Positions 25,474 to 34,216 of a DNA stretch of 64,000 nt are shown piece after piece; the stretch's first letter is position 1, and each line of letters opens with the position of its first letter. Made by a program: the position numbers and the translations under genes. The notes below the pieces were generated by a model, which saw only the letters and a program-made list of their open reading frames with translations, made no database searches and was not told the origin of the DNA. The stretch covers positions 49,781 through 113,780 of the forward strand of contig JAPJOH010000003.1 in the NCBI GenBank assembly GCA_030826265.1, in the 5' to 3' direction. This stretch comes from Collinsella aerofaciens (GTDB lineage Bacteria; Actinomycetota; Coriobacteriia; Coriobacteriales; Coriobacteriaceae).

Positions 25474-25593
25474 ATGCCCGGGGCCGGCCGTTTGATTTTT
25501 GTTCGGTCAGGTCCTGGGCTCGCTCGAAGAGCACATTAAGTGCTCTTCGGCTCGTGCGGAATCTACAAAAATCAAACGGCCGGCCCCGGGCAT
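25474..25593. repeat. 120-bp perfect inverted repeat with internal hairpin
   Basis: Two exact 29-base arms (25474-25502 and 25565-25593; outer part ATGCCCGGGGCCGGCCG) flank a centre that holds a second perfect hairpin, CGAAGAGCAC with GTGCTCTTCG. It lies between the convergent HAD and polA genes. A similar element is at 39304-39382. It is much larger than the intrinsic terminators in this window. Confidence 0.85.
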
Positions 25594-25664
25594 GGCTACG
25601 TTGACTTGCTTGCCGCATGGATGGCGTCTTGGCGCCTAGATACTTTGGCTGATTTTTATTGAAC

Positions 25665-25698
25665 GAAGGACGCTCCTTGTTGATGAGGGGCGTCCTTC
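25665..25698 (-). terminator. hairpin after polA
   Basis: Arms GAAGGACGC and GCGTCCTTC with a further partly paired core. The minus-strand tail GTTCAATAAAAATC is a poor U-tract, so termination strength is uncertain. Confidence 0.5.
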
Positions 25699-25732
25699 TG
25701 GTTTTGGTTACTTTGGAATTGTGGTCGTGCCC

Positions 25733-28480
25733 TTACTTGGCGTCTGCCCAGGTCACTCCAGTCGAAGCTTCGGCGATTAGGGGGACGCGGAGGTCTACTA
25801 CGTGCTCCATGACATCGCGGACCATGGCGGTCAGGCGCTCGACTTCGTCGATGGGGCACTCAAAGTCCAGTTCGTCGTGTACCTGCAAGATCATGTGGGC
25901 GGCAAAGCCCTCCTCTTCCAGACGGCGGCTTACGCGGGCCATCGCGATCTTGATGATGTCGGCGGCGGTGCCCTGCATGGGATGGTTCATGGCCGTGCGC
26001 TCGCCAAAACCGCGGAGTTGCGGGTTTTTGGCCTTGAGCTCCGGAATATGACGACGGCGGCCGTACATGGTCTCGGCGTAGCCCGTCTGCTTGGCGCGCG
26101 CCACCACGTTGTCGAGGAACGTACGCACGCCCGGGTAGGCCTCGTAGTAGCGGTCGATCATGTCGCGCGCCTCGGCCATCGAGATATGCAGCGACTGCGA
26201 CAGGCCGTAGGCCTGCTGGCCATACACGATGCCAAAGTTCACGGCCTTGGCGCGACTGCGAAGGTCGGGCGTTACCTCGGACACCGGCACACCAAACACG
26301 CGCGCCGCCGTCTCGGCATGGAAGTCCTCGCCCTCGTTAAAGGCGCGCACCAAGTGCTCGTCACCCGAGAGATGCGCCAGCAGACGCAGCTCGATCTGCG
26401 AGTAGTCCACCGCCAAAAAGACGCTTCCCTCGCCTGCCGAAAACGCCGTCTTGACGGTACGCCCCAGCTCCGAGCGCGTCGGGATGTTCTGCAGGTTCGG
26501 GTCGCTCGAGGACAGACGCCCCGTTGCCGTGATGGTCTGGTTGTACGTGGTGTGCACGCGACCGTCACCACGGCGCAGTGGGCCCAGCGTATCAAGATAG
26601 GTGGACTTGATCTTGGACTTCTCGCGCCAGTCCAAGATCAGACGCACGATTTCGTGGTCACGGGCAAGGTCGCTCAGCACCTTGGCGTTGGTCGAATAAT
26701 AGCCGCGCTTGGTCTTCTTGAGGCCCTTGGTCGGAAGGCCCATCACATCAAAGAGCACGTGCGACAGCTGCATGGGGCTGCCGATGTTAAAGGTCTCGTC
26801 ACCGGCAAGGTCGCGAATGCTTCGCTCGACCTCGGTGATCTGGGTCGCCAGGCCCTCGGACAGGCTGCGCAGGCGGTCGGGATCCACGAGCATGCCCGTG
26901 CGCTCCATCTTGGCAAGCACTGGCACGAGCGGCATCTCGATGCCGTCGAACACGTTGGCGGCGTTCTCGCGAGCCATGCACTCGCGCAGCGGTGCAACCA
27001 GCGCCAGCGTCAAGGCCGCCGTGCGAGCGGCGGGCGCAGGAGCGTCCTCGCCGGCACCCTCTGCACCGCGCGCCGCAGGCAGCGCCATCTGCAGATAGGT
27101 ATCGGCCAAATACGCTTCGTCAAACTCGGAGCGGTCGGAATCCAACAGATAGGCGGCAACCACGGTATCGAAGATGCGCGTGGAATCGACTGCCAGCGGA
27201 TCCATGAGCTCGAGCTCAGAAGAATCGATGGGCGAAAGCTCGTGCAACAGTGCCTTCATGTCCGGGCTCGCCACGCGGCCCTCCATAAACAGGAGCGCGA
27301 GCACGCCGGCGATCACGCCGTGGACGAAGTTGAAGCCCTCAACCTCAGCCGCCGCACCGCTGTCGCCCTCCTCGAGCGCGAACAGGCCCTTGGACGTCGC
27401 CAACCACAGCGTGCGCGTCAGTCCAAAGAGCGCGCCCTCTTCCTTATCGTCGTCCACCACGGCGGCGACCCACTCGCCGGCATCAATCGCGCGGGAGACC
27501 TCAGCCGCAACGGCACCAAGCGCGTCGGCATCGCCGGCGGCTGCGCGAACCATCGCAGGTATCTCAAACACACTGGAGGCAGCAGCCCCGCCCTCGCCGC
27601 CAATCAGCGCCAAGAAACGATTCTGCATGGCGGTGATACCAAGCGTACCCAGTGCCGCAGACACCTCGTCGGCAGAAAACGCCGGGAAGGACGTCGCCTC
27701 AAAATCGAGCTCGACGGGCGCATCGGTGCGGATGGTCGCCACCTTACGGCTCAGCAGCGCGTCGTCGATGTGTGCACGCAGGTTCTCGCCCATCTTGCCC
27801 TTGACCTCGTCGGCATGTGCGATGACCTCGTCCAGGCTACCGTACTGCGCAATAAGCGCACTCGCCTTTTTGGGACCGATGCCCGGCACGCCGGGGATGT
27901 TGTCGGACGTGTCGCCCTTCAGACCATAAAAGTCGGGCACGAGCGCCGGCGTAATGCCGTGATACAGGTCATCCACGCTCTCGGGCGTCATAATCGCCAC
28001 GTCGGACAGGCCCTTGCGGGTCGAGACCACGTTGACGTGCTCGGTAACAAGCTGATACATGTCGCGGTCGCCGGTCACCAGTAGCATGTCGCAGCCGGCC
28101 TCTTCACCCAGGCGCGCCATGGTTCCCAGGATATCGTCGCCTTCCCAGCCCTCGGACTGCAAAATCGGCACGTTGAGCGCGCCGAGCAGCTCCTTGATCA
28201 TCGGAAACTGCGCGTGCAGATCGGGGTCCATGGGCGGGCGTTGCGCCTTATACTGCGGCAGCATCTCCATGCGCACGCGCGGTTTGCCCTTGTCAAACGC
28301 CACGACCACACCGTCGGGGTTAAAGGCATCGATCATCTTGAGAAACATGTTCAGAAAGCCAAAGATCGCGTTGGTGGGGCGACCGTCCGGCGCGTTCATG
28401 GTCGGGGGCACGGCGTGGAAGGCGCGGTGCATGAGCGAGTTGCCGTCGATAACGGCAAAAGTGCGGCGCTTGTCAGACAT
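25733..28480 (-). CDS. polA: DNA polymerase I
   Basis: This 915-residue enzyme fills gaps and removes RNA primers. The N-terminal 5'-3' exonuclease domain (about residues 1-300) shows VIDGNSLMHRAFHA, VAFDKGKPRVR, EGWEGDDILGT and YGLKGDTSDNIPGVPGIGPKKA. The C-terminal polymerase has motif A VDYSQIELRLLAHLSGD, motif B RSRAKAVNFGIVYG and motif C QVHDELDFE. The middle region lacks the DxE residues needed for 3'-5' proofreading, as in many Gram-positive homologues. The ATG at 28480 follows GCGAGG; a longer frame to 28519 is not supported. Confidence 0.95.
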   Translation of the reverse strand: MSDKRRTFAVIDGNSLMHRAFHAVPPTMNAPDGRPTNAIFGFLNMFLKMIDAFNPDGVVVAFDKGKPRVRMEMLPQYKAQRPPMDPDLHAQFPMIKELLGALNVPILQSEGWEGDDILGTMARLGEEAGCDMLLVTGDRDMYQLVTEHVNVVSTRKGLSDVAIMTPESVDDLYHGITPALVPDFYGLKGDTSDNIPGVPGIGPKKASALIAQYGSLDEVIAHADEVKGKMGENLRAHIDDALLSRKVATIRTDAPVELDFEATSFPAFSADEVSAALGTLGITAMQNRFLALIGGEGGAAASSVFEIPAMVRAAAGDADALGAVAAEVSRAIDAGEWVAAVVDDDKEEGALFGLTRTLWLATSKGLFALEEGDSGAAAEVEGFNFVHGVIAGVLALLFMEGRVASPDMKALLHELSPIDSSELELMDPLAVDSTRIFDTVVAAYLLDSDRSEFDEAYLADTYLQMALPAARGAEGAGEDAPAPAARTAALTLALVAPLRECMARENAANVFDGIEMPLVPVLAKMERTGMLVDPDRLRSLSEGLATQITEVERSIRDLAGDETFNIGSPMQLSHVLFDVMGLPTKGLKKTKRGYYSTNAKVLSDLARDHEIVRLILDWREKSKIKSTYLDTLGPLRRGDGRVHTTYNQTITATGRLSSSDPNLQNIPTRSELGRTVKTAFSAGEGSVFLAVDYSQIELRLLAHLSGDEHLVRAFNEGEDFHAETAARVFGVPVSEVTPDLRSRAKAVNFGIVYGQQAYGLSQSLHISMAEARDMIDRYYEAYPGVRTFLDNVVARAKQTGYAETMYGRRRHIPELKAKNPQLRGFGERTAMNHPMQGTAADIIKIAMARVSRRLEEEGFAAHMILQVHDELDFECPIDEVERLTAMVRDVMEHVVDLRVPLIAEASTGVTWADAK

Positions 28481-28646
28481 ATTAAATACCTCGCTTTGGG
28501 CTGGGCACGGTTTGCTCACTCCAGTTTACACGCTCCCCGCCCCGCGGCCACCGCACATCAAGCTCCCCCGCCACCGTGAGCCCGCGCGTGATACGATGGC
28601 TCACGGTACATCAACCAGCACGATCGATCCGAAAGGAGCCTGCGTC

Positions 28647-30044
28647 ATGGAGCGTCCCTGCGCATGGAAAAAGTACACGCCACAGCAAGTCGAGGAGCTC
28701 GAGGAGCTTTGCCGCGGCTATAAGCAGTTTTTGAGCGAGAACAAGACCGAGCGCCTGTGCGTCAAGACCGGCATCAAGATGGCCGAGGAGGCGGGCTACG
28801 TCGACCTGGAGACCGTGATCGCCGAAGGCCGCGAGCTCAAGGCAGGCGACAAGGTGTACGCCGCCAACCACGGCAAGGACCTTATGCTCGTCAACCTGGG
28901 CACCGCCCCGCTCGAGCAGGGCTTTAACATCCTGGGCGCCCACGTGGACTCGCCGCGTCTGGACCTCAAGCAGAATCCCGCCTTCGAGGCCGGCGACATG
29001 GCCTACCTCGACACGCACTACTACGGCGGCGTCAAGAGCTACCACTGGGTAGCCTCCCCGCTCGCACTCGTGGGCGTCATCTGCAAAAAGGACGGTACCA
29101 ACGTCGACATCAATATCGGCGACAAGGCCGACGACCCGGTCTTTACCATCTCCGACCTGCTGATTCACCTCTCGAGCGAGCAAATGTCCAAGCCCGCCAA
29201 GGACGCCGTCGACGCCGAGATCCTCGACGTGATCGTGGGCGGCCGCCCCGTCAAGTTCGATGAGGACGACAAGGACGCCCCCAAGGAGCCCGTCAAGCAG
29301 ATGTTCCTGGACATCCTCAAGGAGCAGTACGGCGTCGAGGAGGAGGACTTCCTCTCCGCCGAGATCGAGGTCGTGCCCGCCGGCCCGGCCCGCGACATGG
29401 GCCTCGACCGCTCCATGATTCTGGGCTATGGCCACGACGATCGTGTCTGCGCCTATCCGTCCATGCTCGCCCAGATCGACGTCGCCAACGTGGAGCGCAC
29501 GAGCATCACGCTCATCGTCGATAAGGAGGAGATCGGCTCCGTGGGCGCTACCGGCATGACGAGCCGCTTCTTCGAGAACACCGTCGCCGAGATCATGACG
29601 CTCGCCGGCGAGGACAGCCCGCTGGCCCTGCGCCGCGCGCTCGCCCGCAGCCGCATGCTCTCCTCTGACGTGTCCGCCGGCTTCGACCCGGGCTATGCCG
29701 GTAAGTTCGAGACCAAGAACGCGGCCTTTATGGGTCGCGGCCTGTGCTTTAACAAGTACACGGGCAGCCGCGGCAAGGGCGGTTCCAACGACGCCGATGC
29801 CGAGTACGTGGCCCTCGTCCGCGACATCATGGACGAGGCCGGCGTGGACTTCCAGACCTGTGAGCTCGGTCGCGTCAACGCGGGCGGCGGCGGCACCATC
29901 GCCTATATCATGGCCAAGTACGGTATGAACGTCATCGACTCCGGCGTTGCCGTCCTGTCCATGCACGCCCTGTGGGAGGTCGCCAACAAGGCCGATATCT
30001 ACGAGGCCTACCGCGGCTACAAAGCCTTCCTCGAGCGCGCCTAG
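28647..30044 (+). CDS. M18-family aminopeptidase
   Basis: This 465-residue zinc peptidase belongs to family M18 (aspartyl aminopeptidase type). Zinc-ligand segments are visible: ILGAHVDSPRLDLKQNP with the first histidine and aspartate, VDKEEIGSVGATGM with the catalytic and ligand glutamates, YGHDDRVCAYP with another aspartate, and the C-terminal VAVLSMHALWEVANKAD with the last histidine. It trims N-terminal acidic or other residues from peptides in the cytoplasm. The ATG at 28647 is eight bases after GAAAGGAG. The frame is open 196 codons upstream, in antisense to polA, and that part is not coding. Confidence 0.9.
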   Translation: MERPCAWKKYTPQQVEELEELCRGYKQFLSENKTERLCVKTGIKMAEEAGYVDLETVIAEGRELKAGDKVYAANHGKDLMLVNLGTAPLEQGFNILGAHVDSPRLDLKQNPAFEAGDMAYLDTHYYGGVKSYHWVASPLALVGVICKKDGTNVDINIGDKADDPVFTISDLLIHLSSEQMSKPAKDAVDAEILDVIVGGRPVKFDEDDKDAPKEPVKQMFLDILKEQYGVEEEDFLSAEIEVVPAGPARDMGLDRSMILGYGHDDRVCAYPSMLAQIDVANVERTSITLIVDKEEIGSVGATGMTSRFFENTVAEIMTLAGEDSPLALRRALARSRMLSSDVSAGFDPGYAGKFETKNAAFMGRGLCFNKYTGSRGKGGSNDADAEYVALVRDIMDEAGVDFQTCELGRVNAGGGGTIAYIMAKYGMNVIDSGVAVLSMHALWEVANKADIYEAYRGYKAFLERA

Positions 30045-30083
30045 CAAACCCTCGTAAGGCGCACCAAACCAGCCCTTTATAAC

Positions 30084-30146
30084 TTGCGGTGGAATACGGA
30101 CTAACCTGGCCTTCAACCGGCCCGCGCAGACCGCATTCCACCGCAA
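30084..30146 (+). repeat. palindromic repeat, TTGCGGTG family, copy 3
   Basis: Outer arms TTGCGGTGGAAT and ATTCCACCGCAA, with partly matched inner arms ACGGACT and AGACCGC. It lies between two co-directional genes, M18 aminopeptidase and yaaA, just before the yaaA ribosome binding site. Confidence 0.8.
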
Positions 30147-30170
30147 CTTCTTTTTGGCAGAGGAGAGTCC

Positions 30171-30980
30171 ATGCTGCAGGTCATCGTTTCGCCCGCCAAG
30201 CAAATGCGCGCGGCACAAGATGCTTTTGAAGTTCAGGGGATTCCGCCCTTTGCGCGCGAGACCGCCCAGCTGCACCATGCGCTCTTGGACATCGAACGAA
30301 CCGAAGGCGACAGCGGCCTACAAGCTCTGTGGAACGTCAGCAACAAGCTGCTGGGCCCTTGTCTCGACATTTTGCATGAGTTCGAGCCCATCTTGGGAAA
30401 CGGCGATCTTGCCGATTCCGGTATCGCGCGCCGCATCTCCCCTGCCGTCATGTCCTATCACGGCATTCAATACCAGAGCATGGCGCCCGAGGTGATGGAT
30501 TCCGCGCAGCTCGCATGGCTGCAAGACCATCTGTGGATCCTCTCGGGCCTTTACGGATGCGTACGCCCCTTTCATGCCGTCGAACCGTATCGGCTGGAGA
30601 TGGGTGCGAAGCTCGCCGTTGACGATGCCCGAGACCTCTACGCGTTTTGGAGCGACAAGCTCGCGCGGGTTATCGCCCCGGCAGGTTCAAACACCACGAT
30701 CGTCAACCTCGCCAGCGTAGAGTATGCCAAAGCCGTTCTGCCCCACCTCGCGGGCGACGCCACAGCCGTCACGTGCCTCTTTGGCGAGGGTATCCGCAAC
30801 GGGAAGCCCATCCAACGGTCGACCGCCAGCAAAAAGGCGCGCGGCTCCATGGTGCGGTGGATGGCAGAAAACAAGCTCGAGGATGCAAGCGAACTTACCG
30901 CATTCAACATCGGCTATCGCCACGTCCCCGAGCTCTCATACCTAGGCACCCTCATGTTCATCAACGAACAGATGCTCTAG
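30171..30980 (+). CDS. yaaA: peroxide stress protein YaaA (DUF328)
   Basis: This 269-residue protein has the YaaA family pattern: VIVSPAKQM at the start, ISPAVMSYHGIQYQSM in the middle, LSGLYGCVRPFHAVEPYRLEMG, and TASKKARGSMVRWM near the end. In Escherichia coli the homologue lowers free iron during hydrogen peroxide stress and binds DNA through a helix-hairpin-helix-like fold. Length is normal. The start has a GGAGAG ribosome binding site. Palindromes of the same family flank the gene on both sides. Confidence 0.88.
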   Translation: MLQVIVSPAKQMRAAQDAFEVQGIPPFARETAQLHHALLDIERTEGDSGLQALWNVSNKLLGPCLDILHEFEPILGNGDLADSGIARRISPAVMSYHGIQYQSMAPEVMDSAQLAWLQDHLWILSGLYGCVRPFHAVEPYRLEMGAKLAVDDARDLYAFWSDKLARVIAPAGSNTTIVNLASVEYAKAVLPHLAGDATAVTCLFGEGIRNGKPIQRSTASKKARGSMVRWMAENKLEDASELTAFNIGYRHVPELSYLGTLMFINEQML

Positions 30981-31023
30981 AGCCGGCACCCAACACTGAC
31001 CCGCTCAGCCTTCTCTATATAAC

Positions 31024-31084
31024 TTGCGGTGGAATAATTCCTATTTGAGCCTTTTTCGCACAATCAGGAACTATTCCACCGCAA
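31024..31084 (+). repeat. palindromic repeat, TTGCGGTG family, copy 4
   Basis: Arms TTGCGGTGGAATAATTCCT and its near-perfect complement. It lies between the convergent yaaA and membrane-anchored protein genes. Confidence 0.8.
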
Positions 31085-31114
31085 CTTTTATGAATTGGCT
31101 GCTAGGCTCGACAC

Positions 31115-31636
31115 CTATTCTGCTAGACCGTCGGCCTTTGCAATCCCGTTTGTCGAACCGTCCTGATAGACAATCTTGACGTGCTCGACCTCGGACACCG
31201 CAACACCCGACGGGGGCTCCAGGCGCCATTCCGTCAGCGCGATATCCATCGTCGTGGGCACATCCCCTTGATCTTTGAGCTTCACCGTCAACGTTTTGAA
31301 CGTCGCATCATACGTCACGCGTTCGATTTCCTCACCAGGAATAGACCCACCACTCAGCTGCAACTGCACAAACTCATCGCACGGGTACCAATAATCGCCC
31401 GGAACGGCGAGCGTATTGGCATTACCGCCAGTACTCCTCACCGTCATAATCGGTAGGCTATCATCAGCCTCGAACTCCCATGCAGCGCCGCCGCGACCAC
31501 CAAACGTCCAGATACAAAAGGCAATCACCAGCACGGCAAGCACCGCAAAACCGATCGCGACAAGGCCATGGTGCGCACGGCTTTCCTCGGCCGATACATC
31601 CCATTGCGTCTCTCGATATAGATGCTTGTCTTCCAT
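31115..31636 (-). CDS. membrane-anchored protein of unknown function
   Basis: This 173-residue protein starts at an ATG at 31636 behind GAGGAGGCGAAC. It has a short cytoplasmic N-terminus (MEDKHLYRETQWDV), one membrane span (LVAIGFAVLAVLVIAFCIW), and an extracytoplasmic part of about 120 residues with beta-rich sequence and a single cysteine. I do not recognise a domain. It diverges from thiC, and the longer minus-strand frame across thiC is only antisense. Expression level and role are unknown. Confidence 0.65.
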   Translation of the reverse strand: MEDKHLYRETQWDVSAEESRAHHGLVAIGFAVLAVLVIAFCIWTFGGRGGAAWEFEADDSLPIMTVRSTGGNANTLAVPGDYWYPCDEFVQLQLSGGSIPGEEIERVTYDATFKTLTVKLKDQGDVPTTMDIALTEWRLEPPSGVAVSEVEHVKIVYQDGSTNGIAKADGLAE

Positions 31637-31687
31637 GTTCGCCTCCTCACAGGCACGCTCGTTAGGCCAATCGTACCCATTCGAGCT

Positions 31688-31693
31688 ATACTT
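31688..31693 (+). promoter_or_regulatory. candidate -10 of the thiC transcript
   Basis: TATACT lies about 20 bases before the riboswitch. No good -35 is seen at standard spacing, so this is tentative. Confidence 0.35.
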
Positions 31694-31707
31694 GAGCCCA
31701 TTACATA

Positions 31708-31801
31708 AACGGGGGGCTTGCAGGACAAGACGGCAGGCTGAGATTGGGCGCGCCCGCCCTGACCCGCAAACCTGATATGGGTAATGCCAACGAAGGGAGC
31801 C
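31708..31801 (+). ncRNA. TPP riboswitch (thi box) controlling thiC
   Basis: The conserved TPP aptamer parts appear in order: GGGGGGCTTGC at the 5' stem, GGCTGAGATTGG, then GACCCGCAAACCTGATATGGG, and TAATGCCAACGAAGGGAGC. The last block, which is part of the aptamer, also contains AAGGGAG, the ribosome binding site of thiC six or seven bases before its ATG. Binding of thiamin pyrophosphate would hide it, so control is probably at translation start. Confidence 0.93.
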
Positions 31802-31807
31802 GTGCCA

Positions 31808-33142
31808 ATGAGCACACAGACCGAGCCCAAGCTCGTCACGCAAATCGACTTCGCCCGCGCCGGGCAGATCACACCGCAGATGAAGGAGGTCGCCGAGCGC
31901 GAGCATCGCGACCCCGAGTACATCCGCGAGCGCGTGGCCGACGGCCGCATCGCCATTCCTGCCAACATCGTGCACATCAAAAAAGGCATGCGCGCCTTTG
32001 GCGTCGGTGAGGGCCTGTCCACCAAGGTCAACGTGAACTTGGGCATCTCGGGCGACAAGGCCGATGCCGCCGAGGAATGGAAGAAGGTCAAGATCGCCGA
32101 GGACTTTGGCGCCGACGCCATCATGGACCTCTCCAACTCGGGCAAGACGCGCCAGTTCCGCCAGCAGCTCATCGACGAGACGCCGCTCATGGTAGGTACC
32201 GTCCCCATGTACGACGCCATCGGCTACATGGAAAAGCCGCTGGTCAAGCTTACCAAGGACGACCTGTTCGAGGTCGTGCGCGCGCACGCCGAGGACGGCG
32301 TGGACTTTATGACCATCCACTGCGGCATCAACAAGTCGGTCACAAAGACCTTTAAGGAGACCGGCCGCCTCATGAACATCGTGAGCCGCGGCGGCTCGCT
32401 GCTGTTTGGCTGGATGGAGGTCACCGGTAACGAGAACCCGTTCTATGAGTTCTACGACGAGCTGCTCGAAATCTGCCACGAGTACGACGTGACGATTTCG
32501 CTCGGCGACTCCTGTCGCCCGGGCTGCCTCTACGACTCCAACGACGCCACCGAGACCGCCGAGATGATCGAGCTGGGCAAGCTGTGCAAGCGCGCATGGG
32601 CCGCCGGCGTCCAGGTTATGGTCGAGGGTCCGGGCCACATGGCGCTCGACGAGATCGCCGCCAACATGAAACTGCAGAAGCGCCTGTGCCACAACGCCCC
32701 GTTCTATGTGCTCGGGCCGCTGGTGACCGATATCGGCGTGGGCTACGACCACATCACCGCTGCCATCGGCGGCGCTATCTCCGCCAGCTCCGGCGCCGAC
32801 TTCCTGTGCTACGTGACGCCGGCCGAGCACTTGTGCCTGCCCAACGCCCAGGACGTGCTCGACGGCCTCATGGCCACCAAGATTGCCGCACACGCCGCCG
32901 ACATCGCCAAAAAGGTGCCCCACGCCCGCGACATGGACGACAAGATGGGCCAGGCACGCCGCAAGCTCGACTGGGACGCCATGTGGAAGTGCGCGCTCGA
33001 CCCGGTTACGGGCAAGAAGCGCTACGAGGAGTCCCCCGCCGCCACCGAGGGCACTTGCACCATGTGTGGCAAGATGTGCGCCGTCCGCACCGTCAACAAG
33101 ATCTTCGAGGGCACCACGATCGACCTCGGCATGGAGGACTAA
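31808..33142 (+). CDS. thiC: phosphomethylpyrimidine synthase ThiC
   Basis: This 444-residue radical SAM enzyme makes the pyrimidine part of thiamin (HMP-P) from aminoimidazole ribotide. Typical segments are ITPQMKEVAEREHRDPEYIRERVADGRIAIPAN, DFMTIHCGINKS, DSCRPGCLYDSND, VEGPGHMALDEI and FYVLGPLVTDIGVGYDHIT. The iron-sulfur cysteines near the C-terminus read CTMCGKMC, spaced CX2CX3C rather than the CX2CX4C I know from other ThiC proteins. It is of the shorter ThiC type. Start is the ATG at 31808, directly after the riboswitch. Confidence 0.95.
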   Translation: MSTQTEPKLVTQIDFARAGQITPQMKEVAEREHRDPEYIRERVADGRIAIPANIVHIKKGMRAFGVGEGLSTKVNVNLGISGDKADAAEEWKKVKIAEDFGADAIMDLSNSGKTRQFRQQLIDETPLMVGTVPMYDAIGYMEKPLVKLTKDDLFEVVRAHAEDGVDFMTIHCGINKSVTKTFKETGRLMNIVSRGGSLLFGWMEVTGNENPFYEFYDELLEICHEYDVTISLGDSCRPGCLYDSNDATETAEMIELGKLCKRAWAAGVQVMVEGPGHMALDEIAANMKLQKRLCHNAPFYVLGPLVTDIGVGYDHITAAIGGAISASSGADFLCYVTPAEHLCLPNAQDVLDGLMATKIAAHAADIAKKVPHARDMDDKMGQARRKLDWDAMWKCALDPVTGKKRYEESPAATEGTCTMCGKMCAVRTVNKIFEGTTIDLGMED

Positions 33143-33324
33143 CCCTGTCGCCGCGGCCGCTTCTGGCGGCGAGCTGGTGCCTGTCAATTGTTGACTTGTG
33201 AACATTTACTTACACTTGCGTAGAGATTGCATCGCCCGCCCGGGTTCGGCATAGAGTCGGCCCGGGCATCTTTATAATGCTGGCTTAAAGACCCATTTGA
33301 TTCCGACCGAACAAGGGAGCGAAC
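33143..33324 (+). promoter_or_regulatory. thiC-thiD spacer with hairpin and possible thiD promoter
   Basis: A GC hairpin with GCCCGGG and CCCGGGC arms near 33239-33270 is followed by ATCTTTATAATG, which could serve either as a terminator tail or as a -10 (TATAAT). Upstream, TTGTTG and TACACT are spaced by 17 bases near 33188-33217. Co-transcription of thiC and thiD is therefore unclear. Confidence 0.35.
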
Positions 33325-34155
33325 ATGGATCGTAGTAAGGTACCTGCCGTCCTGTCCATCGCGGGATCCGATTCCAGCGGTGGCGCCGGCATTCAGGCCG
33401 ACATCAAGACCATCACGGCGCACCGCCTGTATGCCGAGACGGCCATCACCGCCATCACAGCGCAAAACACCCTGGGCGTTACCGCCGTGCAGGATATCTC
33501 GCCAGATATCGTAGCCGCGCAAATTGACGCCGTTTTTGACGATATCCGCCCCAGCGCCGTCAAGATCGGCATGGTTTCTTCTGTCGAGATTATCGAAGTC
33601 ATCGCCGACCGCTTGAGCGCCTGGAACGCAACGAACGTGGTCGTCGACCCCGTCATGGTCGCCACCTCGGGCGCGCGGCTGATTGCCGAAGATGCCGCCG
33701 AGGCGCTCACCCGCCGCCTGTTCCCGCTAGCGACGGTTATCACGCCCAATATTCCCGAGGCCATGGCACTGCTCGACTATGAGGTCGACTCCGAGCGCAC
33801 GCAGCAAAATGCTGCCATGCTCCTCACCCGCCGCTTTGGTTGCGCATCCCTCGTTAAGGGTGGGCATCTTGTCAACGAGGCCAACGATGTACTGGCCGAA
33901 CCCGCGCCACTCGATGACGAGGGCAACCATCTGGGAGATCCACTCACCACGTGGTTCCGCCACAAGCGCATCGAGACCGACAACACGCACGGCACCGGAT
34001 GCACGCTCTCGTCCGCCATCGCCTGCGCGCTGGCTCAGGGCATGGATCTTGCCGACGCCGTCAACGCCGGCAAGGCCTACCTAACCGGCGCTCTGGCCGC
34101 CGGCTTTGACATGGGCAAAGGCTCCGGCCCCGTCAACCACATGTGGCAGTATTAA
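33325..34155 (+). CDS. thiD: hydroxymethylpyrimidine/phosphomethylpyrimidine kinase
   Basis: This 276-residue enzyme phosphorylates HMP and HMP-P, the step after ThiC. It begins with the ribokinase-like AVLSIAGSDSSGGAGIQADIKT and has VVDPVMVATSGARL, ITPNIPEA, LVKGGH and the C-terminal HGTGCTLSSAIAC with the catalytic cysteine/aspartate region. Length is normal. The start follows AAGGGAG. It lies downstream of thiC; other thiamin genes (thiE, thiM, thiG) are not in the window. Confidence 0.94.
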   Translation: MDRSKVPAVLSIAGSDSSGGAGIQADIKTITAHRLYAETAITAITAQNTLGVTAVQDISPDIVAAQIDAVFDDIRPSAVKIGMVSSVEIIEVIADRLSAWNATNVVVDPVMVATSGARLIAEDAAEALTRRLFPLATVITPNIPEAMALLDYEVDSERTQQNAAMLLTRRFGCASLVKGGHLVNEANDVLAEPAPLDDEGNHLGDPLTTWFRHKRIETDNTHGTGCTLSSAIACALAQGMDLADAVNAGKAYLTGALAAGFDMGKGSGPVNHMWQY

Positions 34156-34165
34156 GATTCGCAGT

Positions 34166-34210
34166 CCCAAGCCACCGCAAAGGCGCCCGTCCCCTTTGCG
34201 GTGGCTTGGG
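34166..34210. terminator. two-way hairpin between thiD and the SGNH hydrolase
   Basis: Perfect 18-base arms CCCAAGCCACCGCAAAGG and CCTTTGCGGTGGCTTGGG lie between the convergent genes. Neither side has a good U-tract. The right arm shares TTTGCGGTGG with the TTGCGGTG repeat family, so it may be related. Confidence 0.6.
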
Positions 34211-34216
34211 GTCGCG

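Noticed and set aside
28059..28646. Upstream in-frame extension of the M18 aminopeptidase
   Set aside because: It is antisense to polA, and a strong GAAAGGAG site precedes the ATG at 28647, which also fits the family N-terminus.
31637..33205. Long minus-strand frame extending the 173-residue membrane protein across thiC
   Set aside because: It is the antisense of thiC in a GC-rich genome; the ribosome binding site and membrane-protein start at 31636 explain the real gene.
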